A DNA stretch of 28,072 bases from a virus. Positions 19,193 through 27,631 of the stretch are shown here, one piece after another. Within the stretch, counting starts at the first letter, position 1; each line of letters opens with the position of its first letter. The stretch lies in the IMG/VR virus record IMGVR_UViG_3300010397_000079, positions 1-28,072 of that record. The stretch is one strand, 5' to 3'. The notes under the pieces are model-generated. The model ran no database searches. It saw only the letters and a program-made list of their open reading frames with translations, and had not been told where the DNA came from. The position numbers and the translations under genes were made by a program.

Positions 19193-21456
19193 TGCATCAT
19201 CTCCGGGACTGGTTGCGCGTCGTCGTACTGCGGAATGAGCGTGCCGTTGGGCCCGCGCTGGATTGCCTTGATGCGCGGGCGTGGCGCGGCAGGCTGCATG
19301 ACCACCTGCGGCTGGCTCGAGGCGTGGATCTGGGCGAGCGCCTGGATCGACTGCTGCAGGTACTGGGCCGCGGACTGCTGGATCTCGGTGATGGCGTTCT
19401 TCACGTCCATGCCAAGCGCTTCGCGTGCGCCGTCGACCTGCTCGGTCGCCTGACCTGCCTCGGCCTTGGCCTGGGTGAGCGTCAGAGCGGCTTCCTGCAT
19501 AGTGATGTTCGCGAGGGACTTCGCGACATCCGCATCGAACTGGGCGCGCGCCACCTTGAGGTCCGCGAGCTGCTTGTCGAGCTCGCCTTTGCTCTTGTCC
19601 ACCTCTGCCGCGGCCTGCTGCACCATCTGGCCGTGCTGGGTCACGATGTCCTGCATCTGCTTGACCTGCTGCATGGCCGCGGTCACTTCAGGCGGCAGCT
19701 TCTTGTCCTTGTTGAGCGTCTCCTGGATCTGCGGCGGCAGAAGCACGCGCAGGCGCTCGGAGATCTCATCCGAGTACGGCAGGTCCATCGCTTTGGCGAT
19801 AAGGTCTGGCGCCACCTGCATGATCGGCGGGAATGCCTGGATGAGCTGCGTGTAGGTCTCGCTGGCCTCCTGGCGCTGGGTCGCAAAGCTCGGGCCCACT
19901 GTCACCGTGATGTCGAACTCACCGGTCGTCAGGTCGTTGACCATGATCGGCTCACCGGTATTGGGATCAACGCCGACCGTGTTGACCTTGATGTATTCTT
20001 CGGAGCCATCCACCCCGAGCGTGCGCACCATCTGCTCGGTGTCGATGATCTCGGGGATGAGGTCGTTGAAGATCTCCCAGGTGCGCTGGACGCCCTTCGC
20101 CATGTTGTCCGGGAAGTTGAAGTTCACAAGCTGGGTCTGTTGTTCGCGGCGGCTGATCGCGATGCCTGACTTCTCGTTCGAGCGCTCGCCAAGAGATGCG
20201 TCATAGACGCCCGTGACGTCCTTGAGCTCCTGATCTGCAATCTGGCTCTCGGCCATGAGGGCGGACGGGATCTGCGGGCCCTGCATGCGCTGAGGCGGGC
20301 CGTTGGCGGTCGGGTCGCCGTTGTAGAGCAGGAACGGCAGGTTCTCGGTCAGCGCCCTGTTCCACGTCTCTGTCTGACCCGCGGCCTGCTTGGCGGTTGC
20401 CCAGAACTGGCTGTTGGGCGCGCTCGCGATGGTTTCGGTGATGGCGGTCTGTGTGACGTTGTAGCGCCGCTGGGCGTCCTTCGCCTTGCGCACGAGGCCC
20501 CACCACATGGGCTTACCGTCCACGATCTTCCATGCGCCGTGCACGACGATGAACCGATGACTGCGCCCGGCCTGCTCAACCGGCCCCTCGAGGATCGCTG
20601 AGCCCGAAGCGATACACATCATGATGCGATCGCAATCGACCTCGCCTTTCTGCTTGACCAGCGGTTCGAGCGCCTGCGTGCTGCCCGGCCGGCGCTTTTC
20701 TTCCTTCGCCGGATCAATGGTCTTGCCGTTCTGGAGCAGCCACAGCTCCTTCTTGTAGCTCTCTTTGTACCAGTACTCGCAGACCCGAATCTCCTCCTCG
20801 TTGTCCCAGTCAGGGTCGTCGGCGCATTCGCCGGCCTCAAAGTCGACTTCCTGCGCCTTCTTGCCGTATTTGTCTTTGTACTCAGCTTTCGGAAGCGAAT
20901 CGATGAGGCACCAGTCGGCCGCATCGCGCTTCAGCGGATCGGTGGAACTCGGGTCCCAATATAGGCAGAAGGGATTGGGGATGGGCTCGGCGCGGATGCG
21001 CTGTTTGTTCAGCGTGTCCTTCACGTACTCGGTGGTGACGCGCCAGGCGCCCATGCCGCCCTCGACCTGATACACGCCTGCGTAGTCACAGATAGTGTCG
21101 AGGTCGCTCACGTTGGCGATGTTGCGGCACAGGCCCTCGCGCACATCGGCTGTTGCCTTATCGCCGTCCTCCGCGGCCCTCACCTTGCCGGCCGGGCGAT
21201 TGGCGCGCATCTCGTTGATGACGCGCTGGGCCTTGATCGACAGCTTGTCGAACTCGTAGCAGGGGCGCGATCCACGGGCTTTCTTCACGGCAGGGTCGTA
21301 CTGCGCTCCGGGCACCGAAACGAAGCGGATGTCCTCCTTCGCTTCCCTGCGATTGGGCTCGTCGGCCTCGATCATTTTCGAGCAGCGCTCGCGGATGCGC
21401 TTCAGCAGCGCCTTGTTATCGAGCTTGCTTGGGGGCTTGTCTGAATCGTCAGCCAT
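19189..21456 (-). CDS. portal protein, P22-type
   Basis: 755 residues (P22 gp1 is 725). Its N-terminus has KLDNKALLKRIRERCSKMIE, REAKEDIRFVSVPGAQYDPA and RPCYEFDKLSIKAQRVINEM, the start of the P22 portal family. Then GGMGAWRVTTEYVKD and PNPFCLYWDPSSTDPLKRDA are family blocks of the wing and stem. Clip and crown parts follow (YNVTQTAITETIASAPNSQF; TGVYDASLGERSNEKSGIAI). A long Gln/Ala-rich C-terminal coiled region (AAMQQVKQMQDIVTQHGQMV onwards) matches the P22 barrel. It is the packaging gate and head-tail connector. ATG at 21456 forms TAATG with the terminase stop. Confidence 0.93.
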   Translation of the reverse strand: MADDSDKPPSKLDNKALLKRIRERCSKMIEADEPNRREAKEDIRFVSVPGAQYDPAVKKARGSRPCYEFDKLSIKAQRVINEMRANRPAGKVRAAEDGDKATADVREGLCRNIANVSDLDTICDYAGVYQVEGGMGAWRVTTEYVKDTLNKQRIRAEPIPNPFCLYWDPSSTDPLKRDAADWCLIDSLPKAEYKDKYGKKAQEVDFEAGECADDPDWDNEEEIRVCEYWYKESYKKELWLLQNGKTIDPAKEEKRRPGSTQALEPLVKQKGEVDCDRIMMCIASGSAILEGPVEQAGRSHRFIVVHGAWKIVDGKPMWWGLVRKAKDAQRRYNVTQTAITETIASAPNSQFWATAKQAAGQTETWNRALTENLPFLLYNGDPTANGPPQRMQGPQIPSALMAESQIADQELKDVTGVYDASLGERSNEKSGIAISRREQQTQLVNFNFPDNMAKGVQRTWEIFNDLIPEIIDTEQMVRTLGVDGSEEYIKVNTVGVDPNTGEPIMVNDLTTGEFDITVTVGPSFATQRQEASETYTQLIQAFPPIMQVAPDLIAKAMDLPYSDEISERLRVLLPPQIQETLNKDKKLPPEVTAAMQQVKQMQDIVTQHGQMVQQAAAEVDKSKGELDKQLADLKVARAQFDADVAKSLANITMQEAALTLTQAKAEAGQATEQVDGAREALGMDVKNAITEIQQSAAQYLQQSIQALAQIHASSQPQVVMQPAAPRPRIKAIQRGPNGTLIPQYDDAQPVPEMMQ

Positions 21457-22751
21457 TACATGGCCCGCCTGAAGTTGCGATAGGGGTCGACAATCTGCTG
21501 CGTGTCGTTGCTGAGCTGATCAGCCACGAGCGCGAGATAGCGCGTGCCATCCGCGCCGTTGCTGTCGTCGGTATGCATCGGATCGCCTGCCTGCCCGTCC
21601 GCATTGACACGGCGGCGATAGCGGCCCAGGCGGCTCAGGAGCTCGCTTGCATGCGTTTTGTCGATGTAGAGCCGCGGGAACACCTCGCGTGTCTTGCGGA
21701 TGCCCTGCTCGCGGTCGACGTTGTCCACGATCTCCACATCCCAGCCGAGCTTCTGGAACTGCTCTTCGGCTGAGGCGCCCAAGGGATTGCTCGCACTCGT
21801 GAGCGTCTTGGCACGCGCGTCGTGAGGCAGCCACACCTTGCTCCAGTTGAGCTTCAGGTCAGAGAGCTGCTGGTGATAGCTCGGGATGTCGCGCATGCGG
21901 TCTTCGATGTAGCGAATCACCCGGATTTCGCTGGCGAGTCGCTGCACGAGCAGCAGCGCCATGTAGTCGTTTCGACCCAGATCAGCCACGACATGCACTT
22001 TGAGCATGGGGTCGTATGGGACGTTGCAGAGCCGACCGGTTGCCCGAAGCTTGCTGACTTCGTTGTAGTAGATCGCGCCTTCAACTGCAGGACGACACAT
22101 CCCACCGTAGATGTGGGCGTAGTCATCGGGCGCGTCCCTCTGCATGCGTTCACGTGCTGCGTCCAGCACCTGCGAGCGCCACGGGTTGTCCTGCCAGTTG
22201 ATCATCGTGACTATGGCGTCTTCCGGGGGACTTACGATCGAGCGTTTGTAAATCTCGTCCGTGTCCATGTCCGGGTTGAAGCTCACCCAGATCTCGGAGC
22301 CCGGCGCGCGAATGGTCGGCTCCAGGATGTCGAGGCTGCGTTTGGTGATGGTCTGCGCCTCCTCGATCCAGCAGATCGTCGTGCCCTCAAAGGACTTGAT
22401 GCTGTTGGCAGTCTGCCCCGATAGGCCGTGGAAGCTGATCTGCGTGCCGTTCTTGCCGTAGATGTAGTTGTTCTGGACCTCGTAGAAATCCCCGAGGTTC
22501 ATGAGCTGGATCAGGTCGCTCAATAGCTGGTGAGCAGACTCGGAGAGTGACTTCTGCACCTCACGGGTACACAGGATGCGCTCCGGCTTCGCCATGCCGC
22601 GCGCCAGCAGCATTCGGCCAATCGAGTGAGACTTCGCGCTGTCTCGGCCGCCCCATAACACTCGCCAGCGAACACGCTTGCCGGCCGCAGTGTGTATGGG
22701 GAGCAGCGTGTCACGCGCCTTGCGCGGCAGGTCGATCTCAAGCGCTGCCAT
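21456..22751 (-). CDS. terL: terminase large subunit (ATPase-nuclease)
   Basis: 431 residues. The Walker A site GGRDSAKS (34-41) is a variant of the usual G-x-G-x-G/A-K-S type found in PBSX/Terminase_3-like proteins. Walker B with catalytic Glu is TTICWIEEAQ (125-134). Coupling motif VSFNPDMDTD follows. The RNase H-like nuclease begins at VHVVADLGRNDYMALLL with D258 and has the later acidic HTDDSNGADGTRYLAL. It moves DNA into the procapsid and cuts it. It overlaps terS by 14 bases. The headful or cos mode cannot be deduced from this sequence. Confidence 0.95.
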   Translation of the reverse strand: MAALEIDLPRKARDTLLPIHTAAGKRVRWRVLWGGRDSAKSHSIGRMLLARGMAKPERILCTREVQKSLSESAHQLLSDLIQLMNLGDFYEVQNNYIYGKNGTQISFHGLSGQTANSIKSFEGTTICWIEEAQTITKRSLDILEPTIRAPGSEIWVSFNPDMDTDEIYKRSIVSPPEDAIVTMINWQDNPWRSQVLDAARERMQRDAPDDYAHIYGGMCRPAVEGAIYYNEVSKLRATGRLCNVPYDPMLKVHVVADLGRNDYMALLLVQRLASEIRVIRYIEDRMRDIPSYHQQLSDLKLNWSKVWLPHDARAKTLTSASNPLGASAEEQFQKLGWDVEIVDNVDREQGIRKTREVFPRLYIDKTHASELLSRLGRYRRRVNADGQAGDPMHTDDSNGADGTRYLALVADQLSNDTQQIVDPYRNFRRAM

Positions 22752-23034
22752 CGACAGCCCGGATCACGATCTCTTCGACCTTGATGGCCGGATCGTCCTC
22801 TCCGCCTCCGATCAACGCCTGTGGCACCTTGCCATCGAGGCGATTGGCTATTTCTGCACGCGCATCCTTGTCACCTGCAATCGCCTGCACGACGCATTGC
22901 TCGGCAATCTTGGCCAGCGCCTCTCCGCGTTTCACAACGCCGTCCGCGGTCTCGTATTGGGCCAAGACACGTCGCAGCGCGTTCTCCCAGTCCTTCGCCT
23001 TGCGGGCGTTCTGATTACCGACGGGCGCGGCCAC
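22738..23034 (-). CDS. terS: terminase small subunit
   Basis: 98 residues from GTG at 23034. N-terminus AAPVGNQNARKAKDWENALR is the typical beginning of a phage small terminase type. A helical body follows (VKRGEALAKIAEQCVVQAIA, GDKDARAEIANRLDGKVPQA) with an acidic end (EDDPAIKVEEIVI). It is shorter than P22 gp3 (162). It should recognise the packaging site and feed DNA to TerL. GGAG lies ten bases before the GTG. A perfect inverted repeat crosses the gap just upstream. Confidence 0.85.
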   Translation of the reverse strand: MAAPVGNQNARKAKDWENALRRVLAQYETADGVVKRGEALAKIAEQCVVQAIAGDKDARAEIANRLDGKVPQALIGGGEDDPAIKVEEIVIRAVDGSA

Positions 23035-23036
23035 GT

Positions 23037-23073
23037 TGACTCAACTCCAGTTTATTGTTTCGCCAGTGAGTCA
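23037..23073. repeat. inverted repeat before terS
   Basis: TGACTCA (23037-23043) and TGAGTCA (23067-23073) are perfect inverted repeats separated by 23 bases, in the gap between terS and the gene before it. They could form an RNA stem around the terS ribosome site, or bind a dimeric protein. The stop of the previous gene lies in the right arm. Confidence 0.45.
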
Positions 23074-23418
23074 TGACACGTACGGCTGGTTGCGGACCTG
23101 AAAGTCCATGCTCTCGATGTACTGCGTGCTGATGCCGAAATCAGCCGCGACTGAAAGCGTCTTCGTCTCGAGCGCACGGGTACCGTTCACAATTGCGGTC
23201 TGGGCCGCCGTGAGCACAATTGAGGCGGTCGTCCCAGTTGCTGCGGTGGTCCATCCCAGGATCTCACCGCATTCCCCATCGAGGCGATACTTCACGTTGG
23301 TGGGCGTCACGTCCGTGCCTGAGGATCGATCACGGAAGCGTGCGACCACAGTCATGACACTGCGCTCGTTGATCTTGCGGGTCGGTGTGCTGAAATAGAT
23401 GGCGGTGGCGGCTGTCAT
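23071..23418 (-). CDS. small beta-rich phage protein, unknown
   Basis: 115 residues. The sequence suggests an immunoglobulin-like beta-sandwich with an N-terminal strand (TAATAIYFSTPTRKINERSV), MTVVARFRDRSSGTDVTPTN, VKYRLDGECGEILGWTTAAT, then TASIVLTAAQTAI and a final MDFQVRNQPYVS. It has no signal peptide. Such folds are common as head decorations or accessory virion proteins; this is only an analogy. It sits between a coiled-coil gene and terS in the late operon. Confidence 0.7.
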   Translation of the reverse strand: MTAATAIYFSTPTRKINERSVMTVVARFRDRSSGTDVTPTNVKYRLDGECGEILGWTTAATGTTASIVLTAAQTAIVNGTRALETKTLSVAADFGISTQYIESMDFQVRNQPYVS

Positions 23419-23419
23419 C

Positions 23420-23875
23420 TCAGTCCTCGTTCAGCAGGATCATGAGGGCGGTGATCTCTTCCTCTTCGAGCATCCGCTGTAGCTCGCGGTCGAGGGCTTC
23501 CATGGCGCTGAAGTTCGCCTGCGTGAGAGCGCGCATGTAGGCGATCTTGGCGCGGTCTGAAAGCTCCAGGGCGTTGCGCGAGTGATCGCGAACTAGTCGC
23601 TTCAGGCGTTCGAGCTCTGCCCTGCGCTCGTCCTCGGCTTCCTGACGTCGCAGCAGGAGCGCTATCTCGCGATCCATCTGGTCCTTGAGCTGCTGAGCGT
23701 CCTCTTCGAGTTCTTCCTGTTCCTGCTTGCGACGACGGCGTCTGGCACGTTCGCGCTCGTACTCGTAGAGAAAGCCACCCGAGAACGGCGTCGGTGTTGG
23801 AGTTGGCGCGGGTGTCGGTGTCGGAGCGCCCAATGAGCGCGCCGCGAACCCCATGTTCATGAGCCAGGCGAGCAC
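23420..23875 (-). CDS. charged coiled-coil protein with Thr-Pro linker
   Basis: 151 residues from a GTG directly after the upstream TGA. The N-terminus (LAWLMNMGFAARSLG) is short and mildly hydrophobic. It leads to a Thr-Pro repeat (APTPTPAPTPTPTPF) and a very long charged helix (YERERARRRRRKQEQEELEE, then DAQQLKDQMDREIALLLRRQ, and others). The C-terminus is acidic (MLEEEEITALMILLNED). The Pro linker plus coiled coil looks like a tether or assembly factor. I know no family for it. A virion or assembly role is inferred from position. Confidence 0.7.
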   Translation of the reverse strand: MLAWLMNMGFAARSLGAPTPTPAPTPTPTPFSGGFLYEYERERARRRRRKQEQEELEEDAQQLKDQMDREIALLLRRQEAEDERRAELERLKRLVRDHSRNALELSDRAKIAYMRALTQANFSAMEALDRELQRMLEEEEITALMILLNED

Positions 23876-25654
23876 TCACTTGTACCCCACGAGCACGGTG
23901 ACCTCGTTTGCAGAGATCGAGGTGTTGTCCGTGGCGCCGATACCACCGGTCACCGCAATGGTGATGCCTGTGCCCATCGCAATTCCCTTGTCGATGTTGA
24001 GCACGAGGCCGGCGCCAGTGGTGGCGCCCGGGATGATGAACTGGTAGTCCGCGGCGGTCGTGCCCATCGTCACGCCTGCTGAGGTGTTGTTGAACACCTT
24101 GAGGTAGCGCGCCGCAGCGTTGAGGTTCTGCGCCGAGATGCAGTAGAGCTGGCCGGCGGAGGCCTTGACCTGCGTCTTGTTATTGGTGGCGGCTGAGGCA
24201 ACCACGGCAACGAACGAAAGGCCTCCCGATGTGGCTGGCGTATCGGTGGTGAGCCAGGGCGTCGTGTTCGCCGTGTTGCCGGGCTGGACTGTCCAGGTAC
24301 CCGACTGGACGGCATTGACACTGAACGCAGTATTGTCGCTTGCGATCGTGACGCGCTGGCTGCCGGTGCCTGTAACGCCGTTGCCCATGAGGGGCGTGAC
24401 GCCGTTGATCTGCGCGACGTTGACGGACTGGTTGGCCGAAAGGCTCCATGCGCCCGACTGGGTGACGGCGACAGTACCCGATACGCGGGTGACATCGACA
24501 TCGAGGCCGTTCGTCGTATCGCTTCTCAGGCGGTCCCAGGTGGTGCCGTTGTAGCCGGCGAGGTAGCTGATGATCTCCTGCATGTCGTTTTCGTTCGAGC
24601 GCGCATCCTGGGGGCGCACGCTCGAGGCGTTCGGCATGTTCGTGTGGAACATCGTCTGCAGGCGAAAGGAGGACTGGTTCGTTCCCCCGTTCGTGTAGAC
24701 GACACGGAAGAACTTCGCGGTGACCTGCACACCGAACGTCTTGCCGGTAGCGGCTGGCACCGTGTAGACATCGACGATGTCCCAATTGGTGCCGTCCGAG
24801 CTCTGCTGCATCGACAGGCCGTCGGTTGCAGAGGCGTGCGAGGCAATGACCGAGACTGTTACCGAGGCATAAGCGGTGATGTCCTCGCTCGTGCCCGTGA
24901 AGGCTGCTGCAGCAAGTAGCGTTGATGTCGTGGAGTTGACCGACGACACCGCGGAGGCAGTCCCCGAGCCACTGAAGCTTGTGACCTGCGTACCTGTGCC
25001 ATCCACGATCTGAACGGTCAGCGCGCGCTCTGAGCCACGGGTGGCCGAGGTGATGGCGTTTCCAGAGCCATCCTGTGTGCGGCTGGTCCACGTACCACTC
25101 TGGGCAGCCTGCACGGCGAAGGTGCCGGCGTTGGTGACCGCGTGGCTCGGGACTGACGCAAGGCTGACCGGCAGCGTCGTGATGGCCGCAGAACCATCCG
25201 AGAGCCTGACGAACACCGGCGTGCCCACCGGGGCGTCGACAGTCAGGGTGCCGGCGTTGTCCGTGACCGGGATAGCGTTGCCCGAGGCGTTCACGAGCAG
25301 CGGCGTCATTGACGCGATGCCCTGCACGCTGATCACATCAGTGGAGGCAGATCCGGCTGTGCCGAGTGCGGGCTGCTTCGCCGCGGTGGCGGCACCGGTG
25401 GGCAGAGGCAGAGATGCTGCGGAGATGGCGAACGTGCCGGTGCCGGCATTCGCGGTGATTGTCCCGTCGACTGTGACCGACCCACCAGCATCCGAGATTG
25501 GCAGCGGATTGGTGGTGCTGACCTGGGTGGGCGCGTTACCGGTGGTCGAGACACCGATCTTGACGACCTGAAACTCGACGTTCGGAGCGCCAGCAACGGT
25601 ATCCGTTCCAAGAACGGCACCACCAGTACCCGGGTTGAGTTCGACGTTGCTCAT
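23876..25654 (-). CDS. large repetitive beta-structured virion protein
   Basis: 592 residues rich in Thr, Ser, Ala, Gly and Val with few Cys. Repeated QSGTW-type units (AAQSGTWTSRTQDGSGNAIT; VTQSGAWSLSANQSVNVAQI; NAVQSGTWTVQPGNTANTTP) with TVDGTITANAGTGTFAISA suggest a beta-strand shaft. The middle (STLLAAAAFTGTSEDITAYA, DGLSMQQSSDGTNWDIVDVY) resembles a carbohydrate- or receptor-facing beta-sandwich seen in phage proteins, and QLYCISAQNLNAAARYLKVF is a known trailing block. It is likely a fibre or surface protein of the head or tail. It has no signal peptide and its start overlaps the upstream stop. Confidence 0.72.
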   Translation of the reverse strand: MSNVELNPGTGGAVLGTDTVAGAPNVEFQVVKIGVSTTGNAPTQVSTTNPLPISDAGGSVTVDGTITANAGTGTFAISAASLPLPTGAATAAKQPALGTAGSASTDVISVQGIASMTPLLVNASGNAIPVTDNAGTLTVDAPVGTPVFVRLSDGSAAITTLPVSLASVPSHAVTNAGTFAVQAAQSGTWTSRTQDGSGNAITSATRGSERALTVQIVDGTGTQVTSFSGSGTASAVSSVNSTTSTLLAAAAFTGTSEDITAYASVTVSVIASHASATDGLSMQQSSDGTNWDIVDVYTVPAATGKTFGVQVTAKFFRVVYTNGGTNQSSFRLQTMFHTNMPNASSVRPQDARSNENDMQEIISYLAGYNGTTWDRLRSDTTNGLDVDVTRVSGTVAVTQSGAWSLSANQSVNVAQINGVTPLMGNGVTGTGSQRVTIASDNTAFSVNAVQSGTWTVQPGNTANTTPWLTTDTPATSGGLSFVAVVASAATNNKTQVKASAGQLYCISAQNLNAAARYLKVFNNTSAGVTMGTTAADYQFIIPGATTGAGLVLNIDKGIAMGTGITIAVTGGIGATDNTSISANEVTVLVGYK

Positions 25655-26352
25655 TGGCCGGTGCCCAGCATCATGAGCCGCGGTTGAACGGCGGCTCCGC
25701 CACCCGCCGCAGCCTTGATCGCAATGACGATCCCGGCGTAGCCCGCGGTGCCAGTTCCTGACGTACGCGTGGCGGTGGAGGCAAGGCTGCCTGTAGCGCC
25801 TCCGCCAACTGCATCACGTGTGTCGAGTGCAAGGCCCGAGATCCAGTCGACCGCGATGCCGTCCTCGCGCTCGGTGTAGCTGGCTGGTGGTGCGAAGTTC
25901 CAGCGATCCGCCGCAGCGGTCTGGTCGGTTGACTTGAACAGGGCGATGTCATCGTTCGCCGTGGCAGTGATGCCTGTGAACGAGCAACTGATCGGGGTTG
26001 CGTTGGCGGAGGTGTTGCTCGTGGTGACCGGAGTTGCGCTGCGCGGGGTGGTGTTGTCGCGTCCGCTCCAGGCGCCATTGATGACGGCGACGTTGACGCC
26101 ATCGGACGTCCCCCAGCCGAATGCATCCGATCCGGTCGCGTCGTTCTTGTCGCTGAAGCGGTTGCTCTGCCCGTCAGGGGAGGCAAGATCGACGGTGATG
26201 ATCGTGTTCCACGCGGTCGGGGCAGTGATCGTGCGCGAGCCGTCAGCGGTATAGAAGCCCGCGAGGTAGTCATGGGCGGCCACGCCTGCTGGCGTTGCGG
26301 TGATCGTTCCACCCGCCGCCGACGATGCCTTCGCTGAGCTTCGAAATGCCAT
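25651..26352 (-). CDS. beta-sandwich virion-associated protein, unknown
   Basis: 233 residues. It begins MAFRSSAKASSAAGGTITAT and contains many short strands, for example YLAGFYTADGSRTITAPTAW, FGWGTSDGVNVAVINGAWSG, PISCSFTGITATANDDIALF. It closes with GTAGYAGIVIAIKAAAGG. Similar proteins follow fibre-like genes in phages and may be lectin-like or decoration modules; the family is not certain. ATGA-type overlap with the following gene suggests coexpression. No membrane segment is evident. Confidence 0.7.
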   Translation of the reverse strand: MAFRSSAKASSAAGGTITATPAGVAAHDYLAGFYTADGSRTITAPTAWNTIITVDLASPDGQSNRFSDKNDATGSDAFGWGTSDGVNVAVINGAWSGRDNTTPRSATPVTTSNTSANATPISCSFTGITATANDDIALFKSTDQTAAADRWNFAPPASYTEREDGIAVDWISGLALDTRDAVGGGATGSLASTATRTSGTGTAGYAGIVIAIKAAAGGGAAVQPRLMMLGTGQ

Positions 26353-26355
26353 GCA

Positions 26356-26760
26356 TCAGGTGTTGATGGTCACGTCGAGGTAGGTCTTCACGGGGCCATT
26401 CGTGACAGTGAGCTTCGCCATGGCGTGGGTGGGCTCGTCCGGGTGAAAGCCCCACGAGACGATGTCCTCGGGGATCTCCCCATCCCGTCCAACCTTGATG
26501 CCGCCCGTGTTCGAGAAGCTATTGGCGCCCAGCGGCGTGTAGGTGCTCCCGCCGTCGTAGCTGAACTGCATGTCGATCGTGATGATCGTGGCGGGATCGC
26601 TCCAGATCGTCGGGTCTGCAGTCGTGCAGCGGCCGATCCGGATGTCGAAGCCGTCCAGGCCGTTGGGAAATGCGAAGGGCCCTCGCTGGATGCTTCCAGA
26701 AGGGTACGTCCCAAGAGGGATACTTCGTGTCTTCACGCGCGCAGCTCCTTGCTTTGGCAT
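26356..26760 (-). CDS. hypothetical beta-rich structural protein
   Basis: 134 residues. The N-terminus is basic (PKQGAARVKTRSIPLGTYPS). The body has short strands separated by turns (FDIRIGRCTTADPTIWSDPA, IITIDMQFSYDGGSTYTPLG, AMAKLTVTNGPVKTYLDVTI). The pattern DMQFSYDGGSTYTPLG is like beta-propeller or fibre modules that describe a Y-S-x-D-G-G motif. It is probably a virion or surface-associated protein. The ATG at 26760 lies four bases after the upstream stop codon. Confidence 0.66.
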   Translation of the reverse strand: MPKQGAARVKTRSIPLGTYPSGSIQRGPFAFPNGLDGFDIRIGRCTTADPTIWSDPATIITIDMQFSYDGGSTYTPLGANSFSNTGGIKVGRDGEIPEDIVSWGFHPDEPTHAMAKLTVTNGPVKTYLDVTINT

Positions 26761-26766
26761 TAGGAT

Positions 26767-26976
26767 TCATCCCTTCTCATCGTGCTTTTCGTTTCGACAT
26801 CGAAGCTCGACCGGCCCCCACCAAGTTTCCAGCCACATGGGGCTCCACGCGGCGCGTCCATGAGCCCTGATGCACGGCCGGCAGTACCGAGAATCCCGAG
26901 CGTGTGGATTCGAGCAGCCAGCAGTGTCACAGCGGTTGGGCCGCGTTCTGGGAACGAGTGAGCCATCAGGGGGCAC
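26767..26976 (-). CDS. small Cys-rich protein, possible zinc site
   Basis: 69 residues from GTG at 26976, which overlaps the end of the preceding gene by 11 bases. CDTAGCSNPHARDSRYCRPC gives a Cx4C-x10-CxxC set, typical of a small zinc knuckle, followed by a Trp-rich stretch (AAWSPMWLETWWGP) and a basic, charged tail. An alternative reading in another frame from 26967 lacks this pattern, so the Cys-rich frame is favoured. It could bind nucleic acid or a protein partner. It lies between secreted and beta-rich genes and its function is unknown. Confidence 0.55.
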   Translation of the reverse strand: MPPDGSLVPRTRPNRCDTAGCSNPHARDSRYCRPCIRAHGRAAWSPMWLETWWGPVELRCRNEKHDEKG

Positions 26977-27631
26977 GCTCGCACCACGCCAGCCGGCCGG
27001 CAGCCAGGCGCTTCATCACGCTTGATGCGTTCTGCTGGCCCTCCACCGTGCAGTAAACGTTGGCCTGCGCGGCGCCTGAAACGGGCTCTTCCAGCGCAAG
27101 CTTTCGGCAGGAGCACTGAGCCCCGACCGCTACCCGCTCGCCGTTGATCGCGGTCTGGCTGCGCGTGCTGTCGCCCTTCAGGGGAAACACAGGTCGGCTC
27201 GTCTGCGTACCGTTGGCCCTTACTCGCCACACGATGTCGGGCGGCCTATTGGCCTCTAGCTGGCGTTTTGCGAGAGCTTCGAGCGTAGGGTCGGTGGTCG
27301 TGACATTCGCCACCCACAGCGTGTTGATGTCGCTCAGGGTGAGCTTTGAAGCCGCGGCGACGATGTCCTGCCAGCTCGGCGACAGCTCGCTTCGGTAGCC
27401 GTAGAAATACCAGCCAGTCCAGCGGTACTTCTCGTCACAAAACCACGAAACTATGAAGCTTGCGCGAGTGCTGTCGATCGAGATCGCCTTGACGATGCTC
27501 GACGGCTGGGTGGTCTGCTCAAAATTCGCGGCGCTCGTTGAGTACGGGCTGCATGACGGCGTCGCTGAAGAGGATGGCAACGCGAACATCAGCCCGGCGA
27601 GCGCCGCGCAAACGGTGAGAAGCCGCTTCAC
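26966..27631 (-). CDS. secreted or periplasmic protein, unknown
   Basis: 221 residues from GTG at 27631, which overlaps the previous stop (GTGA). A longer ORF to 27697 would bury the signal. A Sec signal peptide is clear (MKRLLTVCAALAGLMFALPS, then SSA), with probable cleavage before TPSCSP. Six or so cysteines in the mature part (CSPYS, FCDEK, CSCRK, YCTVE, WCERAP) could form disulfides. LTLSDINTLWVANVTTTDPT, LEALAKRQLEANRPPDIVWR is its best-looking fold region. A late phage gene for a secreted protein could aid lysis or exclude other phages; these are guesses. Confidence 0.7.
   Translation of the reverse strand: MKRLLTVCAALAGLMFALPSSSATPSCSPYSTSAANFEQTTQPSSIVKAISIDSTRASFIVSWFCDEKYRWTGWYFYGYRSELSPSWQDIVAAASKLTLSDINTLWVANVTTTDPTLEALAKRQLEANRPPDIVWRVRANGTQTSRPVFPLKGDSTRSQTAINGERVAVGAQCSCRKLALEEPVSGAAQANVYCTVEGQQNASSVMKRLAAGRLAWCERAP

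Noticed and set aside
19180-20169. 329-residue + strand ORF
   Set aside because: Antisense to the portal Gln/Ala-rich part, with a His/Leu/Arg pattern produced by the opposite strand codons.
23415-23879. 154-residue ORF in the coiled-coil gene
   Set aside because: Second frame of a codon-rich Arg/Glu gene; the coupled reading with the Thr-Pro linker is favoured.
26760-27230. 156-residue - strand ORF
   Set aside because: It crosses the signal-peptide protein and the Cys-rich gene in a third frame; it has neither motif nor RBS.
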